The translations under genes and the position numbers were made by a program. This document shows positions 8,152 through 15,442 of a stretch of DNA of 53,915 nt, piece after piece. The notes beneath the pieces are model-generated. The model had not been told where the DNA came from and made no database searches. It was given only the letters and a program-made list of their open reading frames with translations. The stretch comes from Gemmatimonadota bacterium (GTDB lineage: Bacteria; Gemmatimonadota; Gemmatimonadetes; Longimicrobiales; Gaopeijiaceae). Location of the stretch: assembly GCA_022826005.1 (NCBI GenBank), contig JAJDVT010000073.1, forward strand, positions 1-53,915, written 5' to 3'. The stretch's first letter is position 1. Every line of letters starts with the position of its first letter.

Positions 8152-8605
8152 GGTCATTCGGTACCTGGCTTCCATGCTGCCGATCGGCCAGGGATTGCGT
8201 GCGCGTCTTTACGGCGTGAGCGGGCTCCGGGTCGGAGCGCTGACGATCATCGATCGGAATGTGCAAGTCACCAGGCCCGACATGGTCACGATTGGCTCGC
8301 GCGTCACGATCTGCAACGCGGTCTCGATCCTGGGGGAGGTGACGGCCGTACACTCCCGGCTGGAAACGGCGTACAGCCTGCGCAAGACGGAAGCGGTCGT
8401 GATCGAGGACGACGCCTACATCGGCGTCAAGGCAACGATCCTGCCGGGGGTCCGGATCGGGCGAATGGCCACGGTCGGGGCGAATACCCTTGTGATCGCC
8501 GATGTGCCGGACTACGGTGTCGTGCTGGGTGTCCCGGGGCGGGTCATGATGATTCGTCCCCACGGGGAGGATGCGGTCGCCGAAAGCGGCAGCGGTGGTT
8601 CATGA
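8144..8605 (+). CDS. left-handed beta-helix (hexapeptide) acyltransferase
   Basis: A 153-residue protein with hexapeptide-repeat character (VRPDMVTIGSRV-like coils, then VVIEDDAYIGVKATILPGVRIG and VGANTLVIADVPDYGVVLGVPGRV), the pattern of WcaF/serine acetyltransferase-type acyltransferases. These trimers transfer acetyl or other acyl groups from CoA or ACP donors to sugars or amines. Its ATG overlaps the end of the deacetylase-like gene by eight bases. As the last gene of the MaoC-FkbH-ACP operon it is the obvious candidate for moving the ACP-bound group to a sugar, but a normal acetyl-CoA enzyme is equally possible from sequence alone. Confidence 0.8.
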   Translation: MGKVIRYLASMLPIGQGLRARLYGVSGLRVGALTIIDRNVQVTRPDMVTIGSRVTICNAVSILGEVTAVHSRLETAYSLRKTEAVVIEDDAYIGVKATILPGVRIGRMATVGANTLVIADVPDYGVVLGVPGRVMMIRPHGEDAVAESGSGGS

Positions 8606-8678
8606 ACCGGGGAAGACGAGAATGATCGATCCGCACCGCGGGTCGACGGATATGGCCAACCAGGCAAGGAGTCTGCAA

Positions 8679-8762
8679 ATGCCCTTCCGGAACTGCCGGT
8701 ACGTCGTTGCGGCTGTGGTCCTGGCCACTGCGTGCACCCTGCGACACGGCCAGGGGGGGTGA
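8679..8762 (+). CDS. candidate 27-residue lipoprotein-like small ORF
   Basis: A short frame starts at ATG 8679 with an AGGAG ribosome-binding sequence about eight bases upstream. It encodes a basic N-terminus, a hydrophobic VVAAVVLATA stretch and a cysteine at position 19, followed by only nine residues. This looks like a minimal lipoprotein signal with almost no mature part, a layout reminiscent of entericidin-type peptides. It follows the acyltransferase and faces a convergent methyltransferase. A chance frame in GC-rich DNA is the main alternative. Confidence 0.3.
   Translation: MPFRNCRYVVAAVVLATACTLRHGQGG
8720..8754. terminator. possible hairpin between convergent genes
   Basis: CCTGGCC at 8720-8726 pairs with GGCCAGG at 8748-8754 across a 21-base loop, between the plus-strand acyltransferase and the minus-strand methyltransferase. 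There is no T-tract, so termination is only a guess from position. Confidence 0.25.
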
Positions 8763-8776
8763 CGGAACGCGACGCG

Positions 8777-9631
8777 CTAGGGAAACCCCACGGCCAGCCG
8801 GGTCCCCTGGATCGCATGAACTTTCATCTCGTCCGCGAATTCGTCTACGGCCCGGCTGACATCCTCCAGCATGCCATAGTCGTGCCACACGATCACTCCG
8901 CCGGGCCGCACCACGCGTAGCGCGTTGCGCGTGTCGGCCAAGGCGTATTCGTAGGTGTGGCATCCATCGATCAGGATGAAGTCGAAGGGCGAGAACTCGT
9001 CCCAGTCGAACTGGGCGGAGTCTCCCCACAGCTGCCTGACCTTCCCGGCGTACCGCGACCCGATGAACTGCCTCCCAGTGTGGTGACCTGGTGCGGCGTT
9101 GTCGTGAATGTCCGGCACCTCCAGCCCGAAGGTCCCGCCCCAGCCGGGCGGCAGATCGAGCGTGTACACGCGGGCGTCCGCAGGTGCGTTCGCGGCAAGG
9201 TTGACGGTCGTGTTGCCCTCGAAGGTGCCGATCTCGAGCACGCGCCGGGGCTTGAGCGTGCGAACCATTGCTCCGATGGCCATCACCTCGGACGGGCTCA
9301 TTGACAGCAGGGGTTCCCGGTCGAAACAGCTGACGATCCGGACATCGGTGGACTCGATCCCCGGAAACACCGCATTCATCGGTTCCCGCTTCAGCTTCCC
9401 GAACGACCAGCGGATTGACCGGCGGAACTCGGGGTCCGGCGTTCGGGGCGCGAACGGCCCGTAACGCGGCCACAGCATCTTCCACGCCGTGATCGGGTTG
9501 CGGGCGCTCTTGGAGACGGCGTTCTTCAGGCGGCGGAGAATCTGGATTACACGGTTTCCTCCCCTGGCCTTTCGGCCTGACCAGACTGTGCGCGCTTCGC
9601 CCTCAGGTTTCGGTGTGCTGTCGACGGGCAC
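8777..9631 (-). CDS. class I SAM-dependent methyltransferase (Methyltransf_24 type)
   Basis: About 284 residues. The SAM-binding motif VLEIGTFEGNTT is followed by ARVYTLDLPP, and the later FDFILIDGCHTYEY and LRVVRPGGVIVWHDY match small-molecule or sugar methyltransferases of this type. The frame is open to an ATG at 9751, but the extra N-terminus is low in complexity and would translate across the AT-rich dyad at 9727-9755. I chose GTG 9631 because GGAGGGGAAGGGA precedes it. The gene faces the MaoC-FkbH operon and sits next to surface-glycan genes, so methylation of a glycan or secondary product is plausible. Substrate unknown; exact start uncertain. Confidence 0.72.
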   Translation of the reverse strand: MPVDSTPKPEGEARTVWSGRKARGGNRVIQILRRLKNAVSKSARNPITAWKMLWPRYGPFAPRTPDPEFRRSIRWSFGKLKREPMNAVFPGIESTDVRIVSCFDREPLLSMSPSEVMAIGAMVRTLKPRRVLEIGTFEGNTTVNLAANAPADARVYTLDLPPGWGGTFGLEVPDIHDNAAPGHHTGRQFIGSRYAGKVRQLWGDSAQFDWDEFSPFDFILIDGCHTYEYALADTRNALRVVRPGGVIVWHDYGMLEDVSRAVDEFADEMKVHAIQGTRLAVGFP

Positions 9632-9726
9632 AGGTCCCTTCCCCTCCGGTCTTGAAGCAGATGTGGCCTGATGCCCCGATTTCTTCGGCTGACACGCCGG
9701 CCATCTTGCTGTTGGTTGTCTTGTAT

Positions 9727-9755
9727 ACATGACATAATGTAAAGCAAACATTACA
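9727..9755. promoter_or_regulatory. AT-rich operator-like motif, copy 1
   Basis: ACATGACATAATGTAA at 9727-9742 is identical over 16 bases to 37239-37254. In both places it ends in a dyad TGTAA-N8-TTACA (here 9738-9742 and 9751-9755) with unrelated spacer bases. A conserved half-site pattern with a variable spacer in GC-rich DNA is what a dimeric repressor site looks like. It is about 100 bases upstream of the likely methyltransferase start, so it may control that gene. The regulator is not identifiable here. Confidence 0.5.
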
Positions 9756-9766
9756 ATAGTGCACCA

Positions 9767-10870
9767 TCACCCCGCCCCCAACTCCTCATACACCTCCAGG
9801 TGCCGGTCGACCAGGCGTTCGTTGCTCCACCGCGTCACCACGTTGCGGCGCCCGGCCGCGCCCCGCTCGGCGAGTCCGTCCGCCGACAGCAGTGCGAGCA
9901 CCTTCTCCGCCAGCCCCCCGGGGTCGCCGGGCGGGAAGAGCCCGCCCACCGGGTCGCCGACGATCTGGGGCAGCCCCCCCACCGCCGACGCCGCCACCGG
10001 GAGGCCGCACGCCATGCACTCGAGCGCCGCCACCGAGGTGGCCTCCATCAGCGAGGGGAAGATCGCCAGATCCGCCGAGCACAGCAGCCCCGGCATCTCG
10101 GCGTGGGGCCGCGCACCGAGGAACTCGATCCGCCCGGCCACGCCGAGTTCGCGCGCGAGGCCTTCCAGCATCTCGCGGTCCGGGCCGTCGCCCACGACGA
10201 TGGCTTCGACATCGGCCCGTGCGGTGATCAGGGGCATCGCCCGCACGAAGAACTCGACGCCGTTCTTGGGGAAGAGCCGTCTGGGGACCACCAGGCGCCA
10301 GCGCCGCTCCCCGCGGGGGTGCGTGCCGGGAACCGGCCGGAAGATGCCGGTCTCCACCCCGTTCACCAGGACCTCCACGGAGATCGAGGGGCCCAGGGCC
10401 TCGCCCACATCGGCGATCTCCCTGCTGGCCGCGAAATTGTAGTCGCTGAGCTCGATCAGCTTGCCGAGCGCGGGGGCGGTGAGGGGGTTGGCGGCGAGCC
10501 GCAGGAAGTGCGAGGTGTGGAGCGTGCAGACCAGTGGGGTGCCGCTTCCGGCCAGCGCCAGCGAGCAGGGCAGGATCGAGGGGAAGGCCTGGGCGTGGAC
10601 GACGTCGGCCTCCTGCACCGCCGCGCGCGTGCGCGGGGTCGACCCGGCCGCGTGAACGAACCATCCCCACGGGGTCCGTGCCGGCAACGGGGTGCGGTAG
10701 ACGCAGATACCGTCCATCTCCTCGAACGCGGGGAGCCCGGGCTGCGAGAGCGACGTCACGACCGTGACCCGGTGCCCGCGCCGGACCAGCCCCCGGCACA
10801 GGTAGTGCACATGGCTCTCCAGCCCCCCGACCTCGGGCGGAAAGTACACGCAGTGCTGAACGATCTTCAC
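9767..10870 (-). CDS. family 4 glycosyltransferase
   Basis: A 367-residue GT4 (GT-B fold) glycosyltransferase. The N-terminal acceptor domain starts MKIVQHCVYFPPEVGGLESHV, and the C-terminal donor domain has the nucleotide-sugar signature PSLMEATSVAALECMACGLPVAA with the E-x7-E glutamates, then GGLPQIVGD. It begins with GTG at 10870, overlapping the TGA of the UDP-GlcNAc 2-epimerase gene by four bases. With that epimerase and the GT2 upstream it probably builds a surface polysaccharide or glycolipid, acting in the cytoplasm at the membrane. Donor and acceptor unknown. Confidence 0.88.
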   Translation of the reverse strand: MKIVQHCVYFPPEVGGLESHVHYLCRGLVRRGHRVTVVTSLSQPGLPAFEEMDGICVYRTPLPARTPWGWFVHAAGSTPRTRAAVQEADVVHAQAFPSILPCSLALAGSGTPLVCTLHTSHFLRLAANPLTAPALGKLIELSDYNFAASREIADVGEALGPSISVEVLVNGVETGIFRPVPGTHPRGERRWRLVVPRRLFPKNGVEFFVRAMPLITARADVEAIVVGDGPDREMLEGLARELGVAGRIEFLGARPHAEMPGLLCSADLAIFPSLMEATSVAALECMACGLPVAASAVGGLPQIVGDPVGGLFPPGDPGGLAEKVLALLSADGLAERGAAGRRNVVTRWSNERLVDRHLEVYEELGAG

Positions 10871-12030
10871 GCTCCCGCCCAGTCCGGCATCTCGCGCGGC
10901 GACCCGGTCAGCGCGGCCATGAGCACATCGGCGATGCGCTCGCCCGCCCGCCCATCCCCGTAGGGATTGCGCACCGGCGGGCCCCCGTCGCCCCCCGCCA
11001 GCCTCCGCGCGGCCTCCGCCACGATGCGGCCGGGATCCGTGCCCACCAGGGTGGCCGCCCGCGCCTCCACGGCCTCGGGGCGCTCGGTGACCTCCCGGAG
11101 CACCAGCGTGTGGACCTCGAAGGTCGGTGCCTCCTCCTGGATCCCCCCGGAATCGGTCAGGACCAGGCTGGCGCGGCGCAGGACGGCGAGCAGGTCGCCG
11201 TAGCTCAGCGGGTCGACCAGGTGGATGCGCGGCCGCGCCCCCAGGATGCGCCGGGCGGGCCCCAGAACCCGCGGATTGGGGTGCACCGGGTAGACGATCT
11301 CGACATCCGGGAAGCGTTCCGCGATCTCGGCCACCGCACGGAAGACGCCCTCGAGCGGGGTGCCGAACGACTCGCGCCGGTGCGCCGTGAGGAGGACGAG
11401 GCGCCGCGGGGAGGTCGGAGCCAGGGCGTCCAGAAGCCGCGCAACCCGGGCGTCCTCCACCGCCGGCGGACGTTCACGCACCTCCAGGAGGGCGTCGACA
11501 ACGGTGTTGCCGGTGACGAAAATGCGCTCCGGTTCGACCCCCTCCGCCGCAAGGTTGGCCGCGGCCGCGGGCGTCGGCGCGAAGCAGAAATCGGAGATCG
11601 TGTCGGTCATGCGGCGCAGCATCTCCTCCGGGAATGGCGACCACTTGCGGCGGCTGCGCAGCCCCGCCTCGACGTGGGCCAGCCTGCCCTGCTGAAAGAA
11701 GGTCACCAGCCCCGCAAAGAAGACCGTGGCCGTGTCGCCCTGGACGATCGTCACATCCGGGCGGAAGTCCGCGGCGACCCCGCGCAGGCCGTCCATGCAG
11801 GCATGGCCGATGTCGTAGAGGCTCTGCCCCGGTTTCATGAGTTCGAGGTCGTAGTCCGCCTCCAGGCCGAAGACGGCGAGCACCTGGCCGACCATGTCCG
11901 TGTGCTGGCCGGTGAGCGCGAGCCTGTGAGTGCAGCCGCCCTTCCGGCCCAGCGCCCGGACTACCGGAGCCATCTTGATCGCCTCGGGGCGCGTGCCGAC
12001 CACGGAGAGGATCCGGGGCGTCCCGCTCAC
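10867..12030 (-). CDS. wecB: UDP-N-acetylglucosamine 2-epimerase (non-hydrolysing)
   Basis: A 387-residue enzyme of the WecB/MnaA family, which interconverts UDP-GlcNAc and UDP-ManNAc in the cytoplasm. Family marks are GTRPEAIKMAPV at the N-terminus, VQGDTATVFFAGL, HVEAGLRS, VTGNTVVDAL, LTAHRRESFG and LTDSGGIQEEAP. The open frame runs on to 12792, but GTG at 12030 overlaps the upstream TGA by four bases and gives the family's normal length. No UDP-ManNAc dehydrogenase lies beside it, so ManNAc itself may be used by the adjacent glycosyltransferases. Confidence 0.93.
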   Translation of the reverse strand: MSGTPRILSVVGTRPEAIKMAPVVRALGRKGGCTHRLALTGQHTDMVGQVLAVFGLEADYDLELMKPGQSLYDIGHACMDGLRGVAADFRPDVTIVQGDTATVFFAGLVTFFQQGRLAHVEAGLRSRRKWSPFPEEMLRRMTDTISDFCFAPTPAAAANLAAEGVEPERIFVTGNTVVDALLEVRERPPAVEDARVARLLDALAPTSPRRLVLLTAHRRESFGTPLEGVFRAVAEIAERFPDVEIVYPVHPNPRVLGPARRILGARPRIHLVDPLSYGDLLAVLRRASLVLTDSGGIQEEAPTFEVHTLVLREVTERPEAVEARAATLVGTDPGRIVAEAARRLAGGDGGPPVRNPYGDGRAGERIADVLMAALTGSPREMPDWAGA

Positions 12031-13073
12031 CCGGCCTCCCGCCCGCCGTTCGCCCCGCCCGCACGCTCGCGGCGCAGTGCATCGAGCTCGTCGTGCACCG
12101 AAGAGATCATCTCGCCGAGGAACCCGGCCAGGAAGCAGAGCACCCCCACAGTGACGAGCAGCACCACAAGATAGAGGAGCGGCCGGAACCCCAGGCCCAT
12201 CGCGTACCGCAGATAGAGCGCGACAAGTCCCGCCGTCCCGCCCGCCACCATCAGCAGCAGTCCCGGGATCCCGAATGCCACCATCGGCTTGCGCGAGAAG
12301 CGGAGCTGGAACCAGACGGCCACCAGGTCGAGCACGCCCCCCACCACCCTGCTCTTGCCGGAGTACTTCGCTTCCCCCGCCCGTCGGGGGTGCAGCTCGA
12401 TGTCGATCTCGGTCACGCTGAAGCCCTTCTTGTGCGCGAGCACCACGAAGAAGCGGTGCCAGTCGTGCCGCAGCCGCACGGCGCGGAGCACATCGGCCCG
12501 GAACGCCTTCATGGAGTTGAGGTCGCTCACCGGCACCCGGAAGATCATCCGGCTCAGCGCGTTGTAGATCGACGACACGGCCCGCTTGTCGTACCGCCCC
12601 ACCTTTCTGCCCGTGACGATGTCCCATCCTTCCCCCAGCTTGTCGAGAAAGCGGGGAATCTCGGCCGGCAGGTGCTGCAGGTCGGCGTCGAAGAGGACGA
12701 GGTGCTTCCGGCGGGTCGCCTCCGCGGCGGTGAGCAGAGCTTCCGTCTTGCCGAGGTTGACGCGATGCCTCAGGACCCGAAGCCGGTCCCACCCTCCCGC
12801 CTGTTCCTCGGCCAGGGCCGCAGTGCCGTCGCTCGATCCGTCGTCCACCAGCACGATTTCGCCCTCCAGGCCGTATTCCTTGAAGGCGGCGCGCAGTTCC
12901 GGGATCAGGTGCGGGATGTTGGGCGCTTCGTTGTAGGCCGGGACCACCAGCGCGAAATCGCTGTAGACCCCGGCTCTGTGCGGCGGGTCCGCACTTCGCG
13001 AAAGTGCTGCTCCGGCGCCGTCGCCGGCCACCTCGCCGCCGCCGCCAACGCCCTTCCCCGCCCTGCTAGACAC
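12027..13073 (-). CDS. family 2 glycosyltransferase with C-terminal membrane helices
   Basis: A 348-residue GT2 protein of the DPM1/GtrB type. The catalytic domain has VVPAYNEAPNI, VLVDDGSSDGT and FDADLQHLP; two strong hydrophobic helices follow near residues 250-330, then a basic tail. Such enzymes make polyprenyl-phosphate sugars or transfer to lipid-linked acceptors at the inner membrane. Its first eight bases overlap the end of rpoN, so it is the first of three glycan genes in the same transcription direction as the LPS block. The first 30 residues are Gly/Ala-rich and not conserved in type, so a start slightly downstream is possible. Confidence 0.85.
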   Translation of the reverse strand: MSSRAGKGVGGGGEVAGDGAGAALSRSADPPHRAGVYSDFALVVPAYNEAPNIPHLIPELRAAFKEYGLEGEIVLVDDGSSDGTAALAEEQAGGWDRLRVLRHRVNLGKTEALLTAAEATRRKHLVLFDADLQHLPAEIPRFLDKLGEGWDIVTGRKVGRYDKRAVSSIYNALSRMIFRVPVSDLNSMKAFRADVLRAVRLRHDWHRFFVVLAHKKGFSVTEIDIELHPRRAGEAKYSGKSRVVGGVLDLVAVWFQLRFSRKPMVAFGIPGLLLMVAGGTAGLVALYLRYAMGLGFRPLLYLVVLLVTVGVLCFLAGFLGEMISSVHDELDALRRERAGGANGGREAG

Positions 13074-14571
13074 GCTTCCGCATCCGCGCCGGAACGATCC
13101 CGAGCTGGTCGCGGTACTTCGCCACGGTGCGCCTCGCGATCTTCACGCCCTCGCTCTTCAGCAGGTTCACGATGGCCTGGTCGGTCAGGGGGCGCCGGGG
13201 GTCCTCGCTCTCCACGAGGCTCTTGATCTTCGCCTGCACACCCCGGGTCGAGATGTCGGAGCCTGTGACGGTCGGAAGTCCTCCGGAAAAGAAGAACTTG
13301 AGCGGGTAGGTGCCGGTGGGGGTCTGGACGTACTTCTCGTTGGTGACCCGGGAAACCGTGGACTCGGCCATCCCGATGTGCTGGGCCACCTCCTTCAGCG
13401 TCAGCGGCTTCAGGTGCTGCACGCCCCGCTCGAAGAAACGCTGCTGCCTGGCCACGATGTACCGCATCACCCGCAGCATCGTCTGCCGCCGCTGTTCGAT
13501 CATCTGAATGAGCCACTGCGCCGCATTCATCCGGTTCGCGATGAACTCCTTGCTCTCCCCGTCGAAGGTGGAACGTTTCGCCGCCACCTCCCTGTATGTC
13601 TGCGACAGCCGCAGCCTGGGAAGCCCCGTGTCGTTCACGAAGACCATGTAGTCACCCCCGACGCGATCCACGATGAGGTCCGGAATGACGTATTGGTCCG
13701 GGCTCGACGCGTACTGCCGGCCGGGACGGGGGTCCAGCGTCGCAACCTCGTCGGCGACCTTCTGCACCTCGGCGACCGATATGCCGCGCGCGCGCGCAAC
13801 ATCCGTCCACCTGTGATTGAGGAGATCGTCGAGGTGTTCGGTGACGATCTGAAACGCCAACGAGTCCTCGCGTCCCTCGCGGGCCAGCTGGATGCACAGA
13901 CATTCCCCCAGGTCGCGGGCTCCGACACCCGGCGGGTCCAGGGACTGCACCACGCGCAGGACGGACTCGATCTCCTCCGTCGTGTGGGGCGCGAAGAGCG
14001 CCTCCAGTTCCTCCAGCCCGGTCGCGCGCGCCTCCTCGTCCTCGATCTCTTCAGCCTCGGCGAGGGCCACGTCGCGGACGGTTTCGCGTGCGCTGTTCAG
14101 ACCGTCGGCCACGTCGTCGAGGGAACACGACAGAAGTCCGTCGTCGTCGATGTTCCCGATGATCTCGGTTGCGATCCAGCGCTGCCGTTCGTCGAGGTCG
14201 GCCAGCGCGACCTGCTCCTCCAGGAAGTCATGCAGGTGGCGCCTCTCGACCGCGGGGGGCTGATAGTACTCGCGCGGCTCGTAGCGCTCGCGGCTTCCGC
14301 CCACATCGAATCCATCCAGGAGGATTTCGTCCCAGTCCATTTCGTCCTCGGATTCCTCCTGGCCCTCCTCGTCCACCTGGATGTCCTCCTCCTCGTCCGG
14401 CTCCGAAAGCTCGAGGAAGGGGTTCTCGGAGAGCTCCTGCTCCATTCGGGTCTGGAGCTCGAGGAGCGGCATGTAGATCAGGTCCATCGCCTGGTAGAGG
14501 CGGGGGTTGGGCGTGGCGTCCTGGCGGATCCGGGCGCCCTGGTATATGCCGGACCTGATTGCGCTGCTCAC
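13066..14571 (-). CDS. rpoN: RNA polymerase sigma-54 factor
   Basis: A 501-residue sigma-54. Region I is Gln/Leu-rich (MDLIYMPLLELQTRMEQELSENPFLEL), then comes a long acidic region II (EEDIQVDEEGQEESEDEMD), then the core-binding and DNA-binding parts. The RpoN box ARRTVAKYR lies at 479-487. It directs transcription that needs enhancer-binding ATPases. It is seven bases downstream of lptB, the common rpoN position after LPS transport genes. I found no convincing -24/-12 promoter in the window, so its targets lie elsewhere or are too divergent to see by eye. Confidence 0.96.
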   Translation of the reverse strand: MSSAIRSGIYQGARIRQDATPNPRLYQAMDLIYMPLLELQTRMEQELSENPFLELSEPDEEEDIQVDEEGQEESEDEMDWDEILLDGFDVGGSRERYEPREYYQPPAVERRHLHDFLEEQVALADLDERQRWIATEIIGNIDDDGLLSCSLDDVADGLNSARETVRDVALAEAEEIEDEEARATGLEELEALFAPHTTEEIESVLRVVQSLDPPGVGARDLGECLCIQLAREGREDSLAFQIVTEHLDDLLNHRWTDVARARGISVAEVQKVADEVATLDPRPGRQYASSPDQYVIPDLIVDRVGGDYMVFVNDTGLPRLRLSQTYREVAAKRSTFDGESKEFIANRMNAAQWLIQMIEQRRQTMLRVMRYIVARQQRFFERGVQHLKPLTLKEVAQHIGMAESTVSRVTNEKYVQTPTGTYPLKFFFSGGLPTVTGSDISTRGVQAKIKSLVESEDPRRPLTDQAIVNLLKSEGVKIARRTVAKYRDQLGIVPARMRKRV

Positions 14572-14578
14572 GGCAGGA

Positions 14579-15442
14579 TCATCCGGCCGGGGACGGGTAC
14601 CTTGCCCTCATTCGCGCGGTGAGGGTCCGGCCCAGGTAGAGGTGAGCGACCTCGTCGTTCCACACCAGTTCGGAGACCGTTCCCGAGACCCGGATACGGC
14701 CGTCGTGCATGATGCACGCCCGGTCCACGATCTCGAGCGTCTGCTCGACGTTGTGATCCGATATGATGACGCCGATGTTCCGGGTGCCGAGCTGCGATAC
14801 GATCTCCTGGATGTCCTGCACGGCGATGGGGTCGATGCCGGCGAACGGCTCGTCGAGGAGCATGAACTTGGGCCGCTGCACCAGGGCCCTGGTGATCTCC
14901 AGCCTCCGCCGCTCGCCGCCCGACAGCGAAAAGGCCTTGTTGTCGCGCAGGTGTCCGATCGACAGTTCACCCAGGAGTTCCTCCAGCCGCTCCTGGCGCT
15001 CTGCGCGGGCCAGGTCGAGCGTCTCCAGGATCGCCATGACGTTCTGGGCGACGGTAAGCCGCCGGAACACGGAGGGTTCCTGTGCGAGGTAGCCCACCCC
15101 CATCCTGGCCCGCCTGTACATCGGGACGCCCGTGAGTTCGGCGTCGTCCAGGTACACCTTGCCGTGATCGGCCGCGATCAGTCCGACGAGCATGTAGAAG
15201 GTGGTGGTCTTCCCCGCCCCGTTGGGTCCGAGGAGGCCGACGACCTCGCCCTGCCTGACCTCGATGTCCACGTCCGCAACGACCCGCCGCTTCCTGTAAA
15301 TCTTCGTAAGGTCCACGCCGCGCAACGTGGAGTCGGTGTCCGGGGCGTGAAAGGCACCGTGCTCCGGGCCGGGGTCTCCCGGCGCCGTGGTTTCGGGTGC
15401 CGGGCCGGCCACCGGCGTGGGCTGCGATGTGTCTCCGGTCAT
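14579..15442 (-). CDS. lptB: LPS export ABC transporter ATP-binding protein
   Basis: A 287-residue ABC ATPase that powers lipopolysaccharide extraction by LptFG at the inner membrane. It shows Walker [11 protein letters not shown], signature [11 protein letters not shown], Walker [13 protein letters not shown] and the LptB-typical [12 protein letters not shown]. An N-terminal Pro/Thr-rich extension of about 40 residues precedes the ABC domain. ATG 15442 overlaps the upstream stop (ATGA) and is preferred over the much longer open frame. lptF and lptG are not in the window. Confidence 0.93.
   Translation of the reverse strand: MTGDTSQPTPVAGPAPETTAPGDPGPEHGAFHAPDTDSTLRGVDLTKIYRKRRVVADVDIEVRQGEVVGLLGPNGAGKTTTFYMLVGLIAADHGKVYLDDAELTGVPMYRRARMGVGYLAQEPSVFRRLTVAQNVMAILETLDLARAERQERLEELLGELSIGHLRDNKAFSLSGGERRRLEITRALVQRPKFMLLDEPFAGIDPIAVQDIQEIVSQLGTRNIGVIISDHNVEQTLEIVDRACIMHDGRIRVSGTVSELVWNDEVAHLYLGRTLTARMRARYPSPAG

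Noticed and set aside
8777-9751. Methyltransferase starting at ATG 9751
   Set aside because: The first 40 codons would read through the AT-rich dyad and a non-conserved stretch; GTG 9631 has a strong ribosome-binding sequence. The upstream start is not excluded, only less likely.
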